The position numbers and the translations under genes are program-made. The notes under the pieces were generated by a model. It made no database searches. It saw only the letters and a program-made list of their open reading frames with translations, and was not told the origin of the DNA. Shown in pieces: positions 47,001 through 48,239 of a DNA stretch of 64,000 nucleotides. Origin of the DNA: Echiichthys vipera (Eukaryota > Chordata > Actinopteri > Perciformes > Trachinidae); the NCBI GenBank assembly GCA_963691815.1, contig OY829667.1, positions 20,685,587 through 20,749,586 of the forward strand, written 5' to 3'. Each line of letters opens with the position of its first letter. Positions within the stretch are counted from its first letter, which is position 1.

Positions 47001-47336
47001 CCTTTGAGTATGTCGGGATTTTGTTTGATTTTGGACTGTGTGGTGTGTGTGTGTGTGTGTGCATGCGTGCATGTGTTCATGGTAATGAAGGAACATGTCA
47101 GTGCAACAGCATGGCTCACTGATGTGTCTTTAACGACAGTGGAGAGTGGCACAGAGGAAGAAGATGAATCAGGCTTTGAAACACACAATACTTGTTCTTG
47201 TTCTTTCCTTATTCTAAAATATCAAAGTCAGTATGCTGTGCGAGTTCAACATTAAACTAGAATCTCTTCTTTTTGTCCTTCCAGACCGGTCCCAGGTGCC
47301 AAACCAAACACAGCCTCGCCTCCGCCACAAAAATGA
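1628..47336 (+). CDS. adam19: adam19 (meltrin beta)-like metalloprotease, 3' half, ten exons
   Basis: ADAM19 is a type I membrane protein with prodomain, metalloprotease, disintegrin, cysteine-rich, EGF-like, transmembrane and cytoplasmic regions. It sheds surface proteins such as neuregulins. Ten exons are visible: 1628-1823, 3976-4084, 7247-7451, 13582-13659, 30274-30382, 32012-32153, 37125-37224, 37953-38204, 39445-39653 and 47285-47336. Every junction is GT/AG and phases agree, giving 1452 bases, 483 residues and a stop. The best family clues are DAKCGKIQC, DPGLVMTGTKCG, the WAPPFC block of the EGF-like module, GHLNPAFHLK after the membrane helix, and a proline-rich tail. ADAM12 is the closest alternative, but DPGLVMTGTKCG and the tail favour ADAM19. 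The 5' half, including the zinc-binding protease, lies outside the window. Which fish paralogue this is cannot be decided. Total span is over 45 kb, much of it transposon-filled introns. Confidence 0.9.
1824..2647. other. intron sequence, nothing recognised
   Basis: This is the first part of the intron between the first two visible exons. It is AT-rich and non-coding in all frames, with no repeat family that I can name. Confidence 0.5.
2648..3058. repeat. fold-back inverted repeat in adam19 intron
   Basis: The arms at 2648-2795 and 2930-3058 are reverse complements over most of their length, with a few small indels. The best matching cores are CATGAGAAGAGTCCCTACAC in the left arm and its complement in the right, and TGGCTAACAGTGATTAGC at the outer ends. 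The loop is about 134 bp and non-coding. It looks like a fold-back or MITE-type element. I found no clean target duplication, so the superfamily is unassigned. Confidence 0.75.
3059..3975. other. intron sequence, nothing recognised
   Basis: This is the rest of the same intron, up to the TTTCCAG acceptor of the next exon. An open frame near 3613-3876 has no recognisable motif and no splice context. Confidence 0.45.
3976..4084 (+). CDS. adam19: adam19 exon: cysteine-rich domain
   Basis: A 109-bp exon following TTTCCAG and preceding GTAAGA. It completes the glycine split by the previous junction and ends two bases into an arginine codon. The product contains the ADAM12/19-type stretch AGNAFGNCGKDEHGNYMKC, which closely parallels the AGDTFGNCGKD stretch known from mammalian ADAM19. 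It is too short to have been found as an independent open frame. Confidence 0.92.
4085..7246. other. intron with a duplicated non-coding repeat
   Basis: This intron is non-coding. It contains two copies, at 4411-4537 and 6645-6760 in the same orientation, of one interspersed repeat sharing CAACGCCCAACGCTATTGGC. The copies agree at most positions by eye. I cannot name the family. The remaining sequence is AT-rich with scattered short open frames that carry no motif. Confidence 0.55.
7247..7451 (+). CDS. adam19: adam19 exon: C-terminal part of cysteine-rich domain
   Basis: A 205-bp exon after GCCCAG, ending in phase 0 before GTTAGT. It restores the split arginine and encodes DAKCGKIQC, then TNAVSIDTTI and DLPDPGLVMTGTKCGEGK. 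The DPGLVMTGTKCG block matches mammalian ADAM19 better than ADAM12, which has DPGLVLAGTKC there. This region includes the hypervariable segment implicated in substrate recognition in ADAM proteins. Third positions are strongly GC-biased relative to flanking introns. Confidence 0.94.
7638..8045 (-). repeat. LINE-type 3' UTR fragments, minus orientation
   Basis: Two short stretches resemble the 3' ends of fish LINEs read on the minus strand: TTTAATAATCCCAGGGGGAA near 7655, and the TTTATTTGTATAGTCCCTTT stretch near 7959. The latter kind of sequence is common in teleosts. The second appears to resume at about 9420, after a CA-rich tract and a mariner insertion. Family assignment is from memory only. 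Confidence 0.4.
8050..8100. repeat. (CA)n microsatellite
   Basis: A run of CA dinucleotides, nearly perfect from about 8056 to 8100. Open frames through it on either strand are artefacts. Confidence 0.95.
8165..9250 (+). mobile_element. Tc1/mariner-type element, decayed copy A
   Basis: It begins with the fish Tc1-like terminal stretch containing ACAGAATGTCATGATTTGC and a GTTGAAAC block. It retains pieces of the transposase gene, most clearly LQRLLWARAHLRWTED at about 8800-8850, and the antisense of the family's start-of-gene region near 8450. A later stretch at 8990-9100 matches the family's CCACATTCTGCACATGTTAC catalytic-domain area. Frames are broken many times and an internal segment is missing, so it cannot encode transposase. 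The 3' end near 9250 is approximate. It sits in an adam19 intron. Confidence 0.75.
8931..8952. repeat. (TA)n microsatellite
   Basis: A short uninterrupted TA run inside mariner copy A. Confidence 0.9.
9305..9403. repeat. (CA)n microsatellite with AAAC interruptions
   Basis: CA dinucleotides broken by occasional AAAC. Together with the CA run at 8056-8100 it flanks mariner copy A on both sides, as if the transposon had landed in one longer CA-rich tract. Confidence 0.92.
9405..9710 (-). repeat. LINE 3' UTR-like fragment, minus orientation
   Basis: It contains the stretch with CATTGGGCAGTTTGTTCCAG and TTGATGATCTGAGG, which I recognise as a common teleost interspersed sequence in LINE 3' UTRs. 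It plausibly continues the fragment at 7940-8045, split by the CA tract and mariner copy A. It is non-coding. Confidence 0.4.
9710..11587. other. intron, mostly unassigned; (CA)n at 9942-9971
   Basis: A CA microsatellite lies at about 9942-9971. The remainder is AT-rich intron without coding signal. The block at about 10900-11260 has the look of an interspersed repeat but I could not name it. Confidence 0.4.
11588..11830. repeat. 36-bp tandem repeat, about 6.7 copies
   Basis: The unit starts TCAAACTTAAAGCAGACTGA and continues to CAGAA. Copies are nearly identical, with one copy a base short (TCACACTAAAG) and a truncated last copy. Because 36 is divisible by three, a repeated open frame appears on both strands, but it is interrupted by the one-base deletion and has no start or splice context. 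I regard it as an intronic minisatellite. Confidence 0.95.
12331..13101 (-). mobile_element. solo-LTR-like element with 5-bp target duplication ATAAA
   Basis: A 771-bp unit beginning TGTCAGGCC and ending GTGTGACA, so its outermost five bases are inverted (TGTCA/TGACA) as in LTRs. It is flanked by identical ATAAA at 12326-12330 and 13102-13106. Read on the minus strand it has a TATA-like GTATATATTG about 180 bases in. No coding frame is present. The structure fits a solo LTR left by recombination between two LTRs. A non-autonomous LTR element is the alternative. Family not identified. Confidence 0.75.
13169..13239 (+). repeat. Penelope-like terminal repeat fragment
   Basis: It matches the left terminal part of the Penelope-like insertion at 27106-27822, sharing TGAATGTTCTCAT, GTCCAGGTCATCGTTATC and TTTTGACTGAAATTG, with an internal gap. 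It is an isolated scrap of the same family in the same orientation as that element's left arm. Confidence 0.65.
13240..13581. other. intron tail before adam19 EGF exon
   Basis: Non-coding. The segment at 13400-13515 has the word CAGGTTGTTCCAAAGCC, reminiscent of the LINE 3' UTR-like fragment at 9405-9710. The acceptor GCCACAG closes the intron. Confidence 0.4.
13582..13659 (+). CDS. adam19: adam19 exon: end of cysteine-rich domain, start of EGF-like module
   Basis: A 78-bp exon in phase 0 at both ends, after GCCACAG and before GTACGC. It encodes 26 residues, VCRDRRCQNASF through CHGKG, equivalent to the family's ICFEGQCRNTSF stretch and the first half of the EGF-like module. Because it is symmetric and divisible by three, skipping it would keep the reading frame. 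A CA repeat begins five bases after the exon end. Confidence 0.88.
13664..13694. repeat. (CA)n microsatellite just after an adam19 donor
   Basis: CA dinucleotides starting inside the first ten intron bases after the 78-bp exon. CA-rich RNA at this position is a known binding site type for hnRNP L, so it may influence use of this donor. That is inference. Confidence 0.9.
14166..14350. repeat. GGAT/GGAC tetranucleotide-derived repeat
   Basis: About 185 bp of GATG-based repeats with variants GGAC, GGGC and GGTG, open on both strands as artefactual Asp/Gly/Trp-rich or His/Pro/Ser-rich frames. It is a degenerate microsatellite. Confidence 0.95.
14744..14840 (-). repeat. LINE 3' end fragment, minus orientation
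   Basis: It contains AAGATACACTTTATTGTCCT followed by GGAGGGAAATTTGTCTTGGA. The complement reads as a LINE 3' terminus ending in an AATAAAG-type signal. A related fragment lies at 48587-48650. Confidence 0.5.
15044..15107. repeat. (GT)n followed by poly-G
   Basis: A GT microsatellite from about 15044 to 15091 is followed by a run of G to about 15107. It may be difficult to sequence accurately. Confidence 0.95.
15110..16110. other. intron, nothing recognised
   Basis: AT-rich intron without a repeat family that I can name and without coding signal. Confidence 0.4.
16125..16425 (+). mobile_element. LINE fragment: C-terminal end of reverse transcriptase plus tail
   Basis: One frame encodes LYKSIIQPILSYCSPCFF, matching the post-catalytic region of CR1/L2/Rex1-group reverse transcriptases (the FYRSIIES-type block). 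It is followed by C- and T-rich sequence and CCCCTTGGGGACAATGAAGA, a LINE 3' terminus. The rest of the enzyme is missing, so it is a 5'-truncated, dead copy. Confidence 0.65.
16426..17595. other. intron, nothing recognised
   Basis: AT-rich sequence with only short uninformative open frames. Confidence 0.4.
17600..18432 (-). pseudogene. APE-type LINE polyprotein fragment (endonuclease end to start of RT)
   Basis: On the minus strand the sequence reads from RVKRGAELSTDHHLV (18400 region), the typical C-terminal motif of the AP-like endonuclease with its SDHH-type histidine. It continues through a linker containing GASRGGNPRT, then LTSADEVIGRWKEHFEELLN and VVKQLHSGKALGIDEIR, the entrance to the reverse transcriptase. 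At least one frame change occurs near 17880. The catalytic RT motifs and the rest of the element are absent. This family is abundant in teleosts. I lean to an RTE/Rex3-like clade but cannot settle it. Confidence 0.75.
18482..18869. repeat. possible hAT-type MITE
   Basis: The left end TAGCGGTGGAGTTACCGATA and the right end GGTATCAGAACATCTCTA are approximate inverted repeats of a known fish pattern (TAGAGATGTTCCGATACC-like). The interior is non-coding. The flanking 8 bases do not match, so boundaries and identity are uncertain. Confidence 0.35.
18870..20180. other. intron, nothing recognised
   Basis: AT-rich, no motif-bearing frame and no recognised repeat. Confidence 0.4.
20183..20830. mobile_element. 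non-autonomous Tc1/mariner element, copy B, with about 200-bp inverted ends
   Basis: The two ends, about 20195-20395 and 20615-20817, are inverted copies. They share AGTTTGAACATTAAATATCT (its complement in the left end), the ACACTACAAAGACAAGATAT block, and the CATTGTATTCTGTTTTTAT terminus. The interior keeps a short piece of the family's 5' coding area (CATAATATCATCAAAAGATT) but the transposase body is deleted. So it is an internally deleted derivative of the family that also gave copies A and C. The outermost bases are eroded, and TA target duplications cannot be confirmed. Confidence 0.85.
20831..22590. other. intron, mostly unassigned; SINE scrap near 22390-22440
   Basis: The stretch with GACAGGAGACAAGAGAGAGA near 22401, followed by a G-rich tract, resembles the complement of the body of the tRNA-derived SINE seen at 41924. 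The rest carries no recognised feature. Confidence 0.35.
22600..24992 (+). mobile_element. CR1/L2/Rex1-group LINE, 5'-truncated, ending in GAATT repeats
   Basis: The recognisable sequence starts with a scrambled pre-RT block (AEQL at about 22630). It runs through the reverse transcriptase frame at 22694-23863 and a long C-rich 3' UTR containing tandem CCTGGACACC-like units and poly-C runs near 23917 and 24097. The end is GGGGACAAATAAAG followed by GAATTGAATTGAATTGAA. The tandem short-repeat tail is characteristic of L2-related LINEs. It lies in the sense orientation of adam19. The 5' junction is unclear. Confidence 0.85.
22694..23863 (+). CDS. LINE reverse transcriptase, open frame of about 390 codons
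   Basis: The enzyme copies LINE RNA into DNA at a nicked target. The frame is open from at least the LNDLRPVALTS block (about 22698) to a TGA after LLNS. RT motifs appear in order: FADFSSAFNT with a catalytic Asp, GSPQGCVLSPLLFILYTDD, KYADDTVLLSLL with the paired catalytic Asp, then LELNVNKTKDM, and a C-terminal thumb-like part including YRYLGTIFD and FYYSFIESI. No stop interrupts this 1.17-kb stretch, so the copy is fairly young. However, the endonuclease half is missing and an in-frame TAA lies just upstream, so it is not autonomous. The Val-initiated start is not a true translation start. Confidence 0.88.
   Translation, partial: CLNDLRPVALTSLVMKAMERIIKQRIIRETHSQMDPLQFAYRAGRGVDDAKTFIIDTVHKHLERPNTAARLLFADFSSAFNTMQPHILADKLSALFHLDQLLILWILDFLTNRSQRVLVNSTFSDLQHTSTGSPQGCVLSPLLFILYTDDCRTTQPNCHLVKYADDTVLLSLLSGPSLHHGPALQEFVEWCDSSCLELNVNKTKDMVVTFSNKQRELAASANTVIHGKPVEAVEEYRYLGTIFDSLLKFSSNTEEILRKCQQRKYLLRKLNSFGVSKNILLTFYYSFIESIITFSITCWFYSTSLQNRNRLQSVATVCSKIIGLPVRTLSTIHEQQTLRLAGQIMQDPSHALFSAFEWLPSGRRLRCPCCRTQRRRATFIPRAVQLLNS
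24993..25444. other. intron between two mobile elements, nothing recognised
   Basis: Short AT-rich spacer between the LINE tail and the Harbinger element. Confidence 0.45.
25669..25835 (+). pseudogene. Harbinger Myb/SANT-like DNA-binding protein, truncated
   Basis: It starts MERRNTVKKRHFSDTQIGIL and continues to VWKRITEAVN. It has the spacing of the Myb/SANT-like accessory protein of Harbinger elements, which helps the nuclease bind transposon ends. After EAVN (about 25835) the frame runs into antisense nuclease sequence, so the C-terminal half is lost by an internal deletion. The open frame to 25947 is therefore a chimera. Confidence 0.7.
25770..25880 (-). pseudogene. Harbinger nuclease, C-terminal remnant
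   Basis: The minus strand reads NSAHRRTRVTVERCFG, the conserved ERxFG-containing block near the end of HARBI1-type transposases. It should directly follow the GDKGYPL segment at about 26350-26430, but the inverted 110-bp arms and their spacer lie between. Confidence 0.7.
26345..26814 (-). pseudogene. Harbinger nuclease (HARBI1-like), central remnant
   Basis: On the minus strand, VRAIYCTNERLKAPSMNDYA and FINRQNYHSINVQVICD match the DDE nuclease region around the first catalytic Asp. Here the residue aligned with that Asp (the D of the family's AIDCTH word) is Tyr, so the catalytic residue is lost. A later stretch at about 26350-26430 reads LLGDKGYPLTEYLITP, the third catalytic neighbourhood. 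The reading frame is broken between these parts and material is missing. Confidence 0.75.
27106..27822 (-). mobile_element. Penelope-like element fragment with 13-bp target duplication
   Basis: A 717-bp insertion flanked by ATACATTCTACCA at 27093-27105 and 27823-27835. The outer arms, about 27145-27325 and 27640-27822, are inverted copies of each other, sharing AAGCAATTTCAGTCAAAAAC and GAGAGGTTAAATACCTGG. The left end has 39 extra bases (CCTGTGAATGTTCTCATTCG onward). The centre encodes part of the element's endonuclease on the minus strand. The layout fits a severely 5'-truncated Penelope (Poseidon/Neptune-type) insertion with its terminal repeat inverted. Confidence 0.8.
27420..27628 (-). 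pseudogene. Penelope-like element GIY-YIG region, C-terminal piece
   Basis: The minus-strand frame contains DREDRWFERGVKEAIYV and SLNRGGGLRHHLSPIYNAAL. I recognise this as the conserved tail of the GIY-YIG endonuclease in fish Penelope-like polyproteins, with the glutamate of ERGVKEAI. The GIY and YIG motifs and the reverse transcriptase are absent, so this is only the last ~70 residues. Confidence 0.75.
27836..29242. other. intron, mostly unassigned
   Basis: AT-rich sequence. The block around 28680-28900 (GACTGTATAAAAAAATGGAC) has the look of a dispersed fish repeat, but I cannot assign it. Confidence 0.4.
29243..29723. mobile_element. hAT-type MITE, 481 bp, with 8-bp target duplication
   Basis: The ends TAGAGATGCACCGA and TCGATGCATCTCTA are inverted repeats with one mismatch. 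The flanking octamers GTGTATGT (29235-29242) and CTATATGT (29724-29731) agree at six of eight bases, the size expected for hAT target duplications. Inside are CGGATC/GATCCG-rich words mirrored near both ends, such as GGTATCGGACAATACG. There is no transposase frame. The two frames at 29542-29794 have no motif. Confidence 0.8.
29724..30237. other. end of long adam19 intron, nothing recognised
   Basis: AT-rich spacer leading to the TG repeat at the next acceptor. Confidence 0.45.
30239..30271 (+). promoter_or_regulatory. (TG)n tract replacing the polypyrimidine tract at an adam19 acceptor
   Basis: TG dinucleotides, with one CG and one TTT interruption, run straight into the TAG acceptor of the exon starting at 30274. 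On the transcript this is a UG repeat next to a 3' splice site, the arrangement that binds TDP-43/CELF proteins in human CFTR exon 9. A regulatory role here is inferred from position only. Confidence 0.6.
30274..30382 (+). CDS. adam19: adam19 exon: second half of EGF-like module and stalk
   Basis: A 109-bp exon after GTGTAG, ending one base into a serine codon before GTGAGT. It encodes VCNSNGNCHCNRGWAPPFC, completing the EGF-like cysteine pattern, then GLGGSVDSGPIQYD, the juxtamembrane stalk; mammalian ADAM19 has GHGGSIDSGP here. It lies between a TG repeat at the acceptor and a CA repeat that starts about nine bases past the exon. Skipping would shift the frame and remove the membrane helix. 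Confidence 0.93.
30391..30434 (+). promoter_or_regulatory. (CA)n tract just after an adam19 donor
   Basis: CA dinucleotides with one GTG interruption begin nine bases after the exon end. They are complementary to the TG tract in front of the exon and to the GT tract before the next exon, so RNA pairing across the exon or across the intron is possible. This is inference. Confidence 0.55.
30435..30745. other. short intron part, nothing recognised
   Basis: Non-coding spacer between the CA tract and mariner copy C. Confidence 0.45.
30750..31615 (+). mobile_element. Tc1/mariner-type element, decayed copy C
   Basis: It shares with copy A the start (ATGTTATAATTTGCAAAACA), the GGTGGAACATCTCACAATTA block and a long stretch around CATGGTCTCAGGAACACTTC, including a non-standard word GATGTTGTTGATG present in both. 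Transposase remnants include LQRLLWARAHLRWTEDKRET and LWCDKSTFEI, where the family's catalytic Asp region survives but is followed by frame breaks. It is non-functional. Copies A and C appear to descend from the same decayed or deleted source. Confidence 0.78.
31616..31973. other. intron before the membrane-helix exon, nothing recognised
   Basis: AT-rich, non-coding. Confidence 0.45.
31974..32002 (+). promoter_or_regulatory. (GT)n tract at the acceptor of the adam19 membrane exon
   Basis: A GT run ends nine bases before the exon, followed only by CCCCCACAG. It takes the place of a normal pyrimidine tract apart from the five C residues. Possible splicing effect, as for the tract at 30239-30271. 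Confidence 0.55.
32012..32153 (+). CDS. adam19: adam19 exon: transmembrane helix and start of cytoplasmic tail
   Basis: A 142-bp exon after CCCACAG. It encodes a hydrophobic helix of about 24 residues starting VGLVVGLLFAFLLVLPAV, followed by YCYRIKTSYYHKW and a basic stretch QREKNKSN, typical of the stop-transfer side of a type I protein. It ends two bases into a lysine codon before GTACTG, a weaker donor than the others, but the phase joins the next exon exactly. A run of TCTG repeats lies just inside the next intron. Confidence 0.9.
32162..32202. repeat. (TCTG)n microsatellite
   Basis: TGTC/TCTG units just downstream of the donor of the membrane-helix exon. Confidence 0.9.
32203..33502. 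other. intron, nothing recognised
   Basis: Purine-rich near 32460-32640, otherwise AT-rich. I tested the region for an extra tail exon such as exists in some ADAM19 isoforms and saw none that I could support. Confidence 0.4.
33511..33905. mobile_element. hAT-type MITE, 395 bp, with 8-bp target duplication
   Basis: It runs from TAGTGGTGGGAGTACCAA to TTCTCAGTTCTCATCCCTA. The ends are imperfect inverted repeats of the TAGnGnTGnGA type. The flanking octamers CCTGTTGA (33503-33510) and TCTGTTGA (33906-33913) differ at one base. It has no transposase frame. Confidence 0.7.
33914..34340. repeat. unnamed dispersed repeat, likely
   Basis: The block with CACAGTTAGGGACTAGCTGG and TTTAGCAGCTAAAGAGACAG (34190-34250) is familiar to me as a common teleost repeat, possibly hAT-derived. 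I cannot set its boundaries. Confidence 0.35.
34346..35235 (-). mobile_element. Tc1-like transposon remnant, minus strand
   Basis: The left end after TA is CAGTGGAGATCAAAATTATA, a Tc1-type terminus. Minus-strand frames carry FSAAGVGPLVQLHGRVNANV and PPMQLSPISCNFHTD, the middle of a Tc1 transposase just before the second catalytic Asp region. Further towards 35200 lies a helix-turn-helix-like remnant near ITLSVISERL. Multiple frame changes make it dead. The right terminus is eroded. Confidence 0.75.
35511..36008 (-). mobile_element. solo LTR-like element, minus strand, nested
   Basis: A 0.5-kb unit that on the minus strand runs from TGTCACAGCTCATC to CGTTACGTCA. It has a GCATTTAAGCCCC TATA-like box and AATAAAGTTTGTTACC near its end, as in a fish LTR. 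AGTT precedes and follows a version one base shorter at each end, which could be a 4-bp target duplication. The long minus frame at 35776-36117 has no gag/pol motif. Confidence 0.6.
36010..36047. repeat. tandem duplication of GGAGAGGTGGAAAAACT
   Basis: Two adjacent copies of a 17-bp unit, directly after the nested LTR. Confidence 0.85.
36660..37124. other. intron tail, nothing recognised
   Basis: AT-rich sequence ending in the TGCTCAG acceptor. Confidence 0.45.
37125..37224 (+). CDS. adam19: adam19 exon: cytoplasmic tail, membrane-proximal
   Basis: A 100-bp exon after CTGCTCAG and before GTGAGT. It completes the split lysine and encodes MEAAVEKGKNGHLNPAFHLK and then VVGPINKASGHKG. The GHLNPAFHLK word parallels GHANPTFKL in the mammalian ADAM19 tail, which supports the gene assignment. 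It ends in phase 0. Confidence 0.88.
37225..37665. other. intron, nothing recognised
   Basis: The frame around 37316-37570 lacks motifs and splice support. I considered and left out an exon call here. Confidence 0.4.
37668..37835 (-). pseudogene. LINE reverse transcriptase scrap (motif B)
   Basis: The minus strand encodes YGVPQGSFMGPLLFSLIM, the GxPQGS motif of non-LTR reverse transcriptases, preceded by a SDHNSLKLLI stretch. The sequence ends just before the catalytic double-Asp motif, so only about 55 residues of the enzyme remain. It probably belongs to the CR1/L2/Rex1 group, and lies antisense to adam19. Confidence 0.7.
37953..38204 (+). CDS. adam19: adam19 exon: proline-rich cytoplasmic tail
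   Basis: A 252-bp exon, phase 0 at both ends, after ATCGTAG and before GTAAGG. Its 84 residues are rich in Pro, with candidate SH3 ligands VIRPPLPAGKPPVAP and RLSPPRKPLPLNP. The latter parallels the PPQKALPANP site in mammalian ADAM19. Such tails bind SH3 proteins that govern traffic and phosphorylation. The exon is GC-rich against AT-rich flanks. Confidence 0.9.
38205..39444. other. intron, nothing recognised
   Basis: A short direct duplication GTAGGTCACGTTTCAT occurs at about 38580 and 38610. Otherwise plain AT-rich intron. Confidence 0.5.
39445..39653 (+). CDS. adam19: adam19 exon: distal proline-rich tail
   Basis: A 209-bp exon after TCTTTTAG and before GTGGGC. It encodes LVSELQPRPSPFPPQRPLPL, a further SH3-type PxxP cluster, then SPARGASPTVSPARTVISKP and PPAVGPKPVGKVSAIPPLRA. 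It ends two bases into the arginine codon finished by the last exon. The tail is less conserved than the extracellular part, so this call rests on phase, base composition and motif style rather than on detailed similarity. Confidence 0.85.
39654..39980. other. start of last adam19 intron, nothing recognised
   Basis: Non-coding, AT-rich. Confidence 0.45.
39981..40250 (+). repeat. tRNA-derived SINE
   Basis: A tRNA-like head has box A TGGCTCAGAGGTAGA (about 39989) and box B GGTTCGTTCCC (about 40034), followed by CCGGCTCCTCC. A body ends in AAAGGCGCTATATAAGTAC, recognisable as the widespread percomorph SINE type represented by cichlid AFC. It contains an expanded TAGTAGTTTAG run. RNA polymerase III promoter boxes are near intact. 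Confidence 0.8.
40251..41518. other. intron, nothing recognised
   Basis: It includes a tandem ACGCATATAACTAG duplication near 40453 and a GTGCTTGTACACGTG duplication near 40511. There is no gene or named repeat. Confidence 0.45.
41519..41596. repeat. Harbinger-like end fragment
   Basis: GGGCCTCATCTCTAAAAGTG and GCACGCCACTTTTTAAGCAA match, inverted, the right end of the element at 35262-36659. Only the terminal ~80 bp can be followed. Confidence 0.65.
41924..42060 (+). repeat. tRNA-derived SINE, second type
   Basis: It has GGTGGCTCAGTGGTTAGAGC as box A. A degraded box B region is followed by GGGCCTTTGCTGCGTGTCTC and a C/T-rich stretch ending CATTTTCTGTCTGTCC. This is a common percomorph SINE pattern, distinct from the one at 39981. 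Confidence 0.7.
42281..42415. repeat. Harbinger-like end fragment
   Basis: It starts GAGGCCTCATTTAAGGCGGC and contains AAAAAGCAAACTTGA and CTGACCCAGAGTACGCAAA. All appear in the same order in the complement of 36525-36659. It is therefore a third copy of that terminal segment within 7 kb. Confidence 0.7.
42416..43017. other. intron, unassigned
   Basis: Non-coding. GTTAGTTTTAAGTTGGATGT at 42637 and its near-complement at about 42694-42712 could form a small hairpin. The GACTTGACTCAGACTCGAG words near 42490 resemble similar words near 43450-43500, possibly two ends of one undefined repeat. Confidence 0.4.
43018..43212. repeat. 62-63-bp tandem repeat, three copies
   Basis: The unit starts AAATACATGACTATAATACA and ends in CAAATCTATATA. 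The three copies differ by a few substitutions and one indel. A minus-strand hydrophobic frame across it is an artefact. Confidence 0.9.
43213..46860. other. long intron stretch, mostly unassigned
   Basis: An (AAT)n-like run lies at about 43957-43996. No exon, named transposon or RNA gene could be supported in the rest, including the open frames at 45582-45794 and 46189-46681. Confidence 0.4.
46868..46980 (+). repeat. SINE remnant
   Basis: CACGGTTTAATTCCTGCCGA resembles a decayed tRNA box B region. It is followed by GGGCCTGTGTTGTATGTCAT and a CT-rich stretch, the same body style as the SINE at 41924. The 5' half is missing or decayed. Confidence 0.55.
47041..47062. repeat. (TG)n microsatellite
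   Basis: A short TG run 220 bp before the last adam19 exon. Confidence 0.9.
47285..47336 (+). CDS. adam19: adam19 last coding exon
   Basis: After CCTTCCAG the exon finishes the split arginine and adds PVPGAKPNTASPPPQK before TGA at 47334-47336. The phase agrees with the previous exon and keeps the total coding length divisible by three. The short proline-rich C-terminus is consistent with the tail upstream. Alternative 3' exons cannot be excluded without transcripts. Confidence 0.8.
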
Positions 47337-48235
47337 CCTTCTCCTCCACCCTCAGAGGAGGCAGCAGCTGACATCCTATTTGCACTAAACAGACTTTGGC
47401 TGGTAAACCACAGAGCTGTCGCACATACCACAGGAGGACGTTCACAAAGTTAAAACCTTAGACACGAAAGAACAAACAGGACTCATACCAGTTCAGACTT
47501 CAAAATGAACCCCCCACCCCCGCTCATTCTCAATTTTGACCCCCTCCACCCTTCTCCCAGCGCGCTAACATTAACCATGACGCGGTTTTGCACGGAGGCC
47601 TTGCAGACTGAGACAAGTGTTATCGCTGGGGGACGGTCACATTTGCCAAATCAATTTTTTTTAGGAATATTGTTTGGGTTTTTTTAATCTGTTAATGTCT
47701 GTGTATAAAAAATGCATTTTGTAATAACTGTTGTTTTGTTTACAGTTTGTTTGGTGTCACGTTTTATGATTTATGTTATGTGCCAAAGAGGTCTCTTCAT
47801 ACCTGGGGTGTGTCCCGAACGCTTGAAAATCTTCTTTTGTCACAAGAGTTTACCGCAAGTCAACTCCTCCAACGTTTGAGGTTTTATAATTTATTGTAAT
47901 GTATGACTAATGTCTAAAACACAAATCTGGAGATACAGTGGCCTATCAGCAGGAAGGAGAGCCAATCACACAGCAGCTTTTTTTCAACACTGTTTACATG
48001 GTGGAGGATTATAAGGATGTTTGGGACTTGCAGGACACACCCTGGTTGCTCATGTTGATTTGAATGTCTTTTACTGTGTTATGGCTTTTGAATCGTTACA
48101 TAAAATATTTTTACAAAACTATCATGAAGTTTCTTTCATTCTGTCTTTTTTGTTGTGGTTTTAATAGAACAGGATGCTTATGAATAAATGGAACTTGACC
48201 CATACTATGGAATAAAAGGAAATCAGGAAATGATA
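47337..48235 (+). other. adam19: adam19 3' UTR
   Basis: Untranslated sequence following the stop, with no further acceptor needed. Two AATAAA hexamers near its end mark the probable cleavage region, giving a 3' UTR of about 0.9 kb. Confidence 0.7.
48183..48216 (+). terminator. polyadenylation signals AATAAA x2
   Basis: AATAAA at 48183-48188 and again at 48211-48216, the first canonical pair after the adam19 stop. Cleavage would be expected 10-30 bases beyond either one. Confidence 0.65.
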
Positions 48236-48239
48236 GTTT

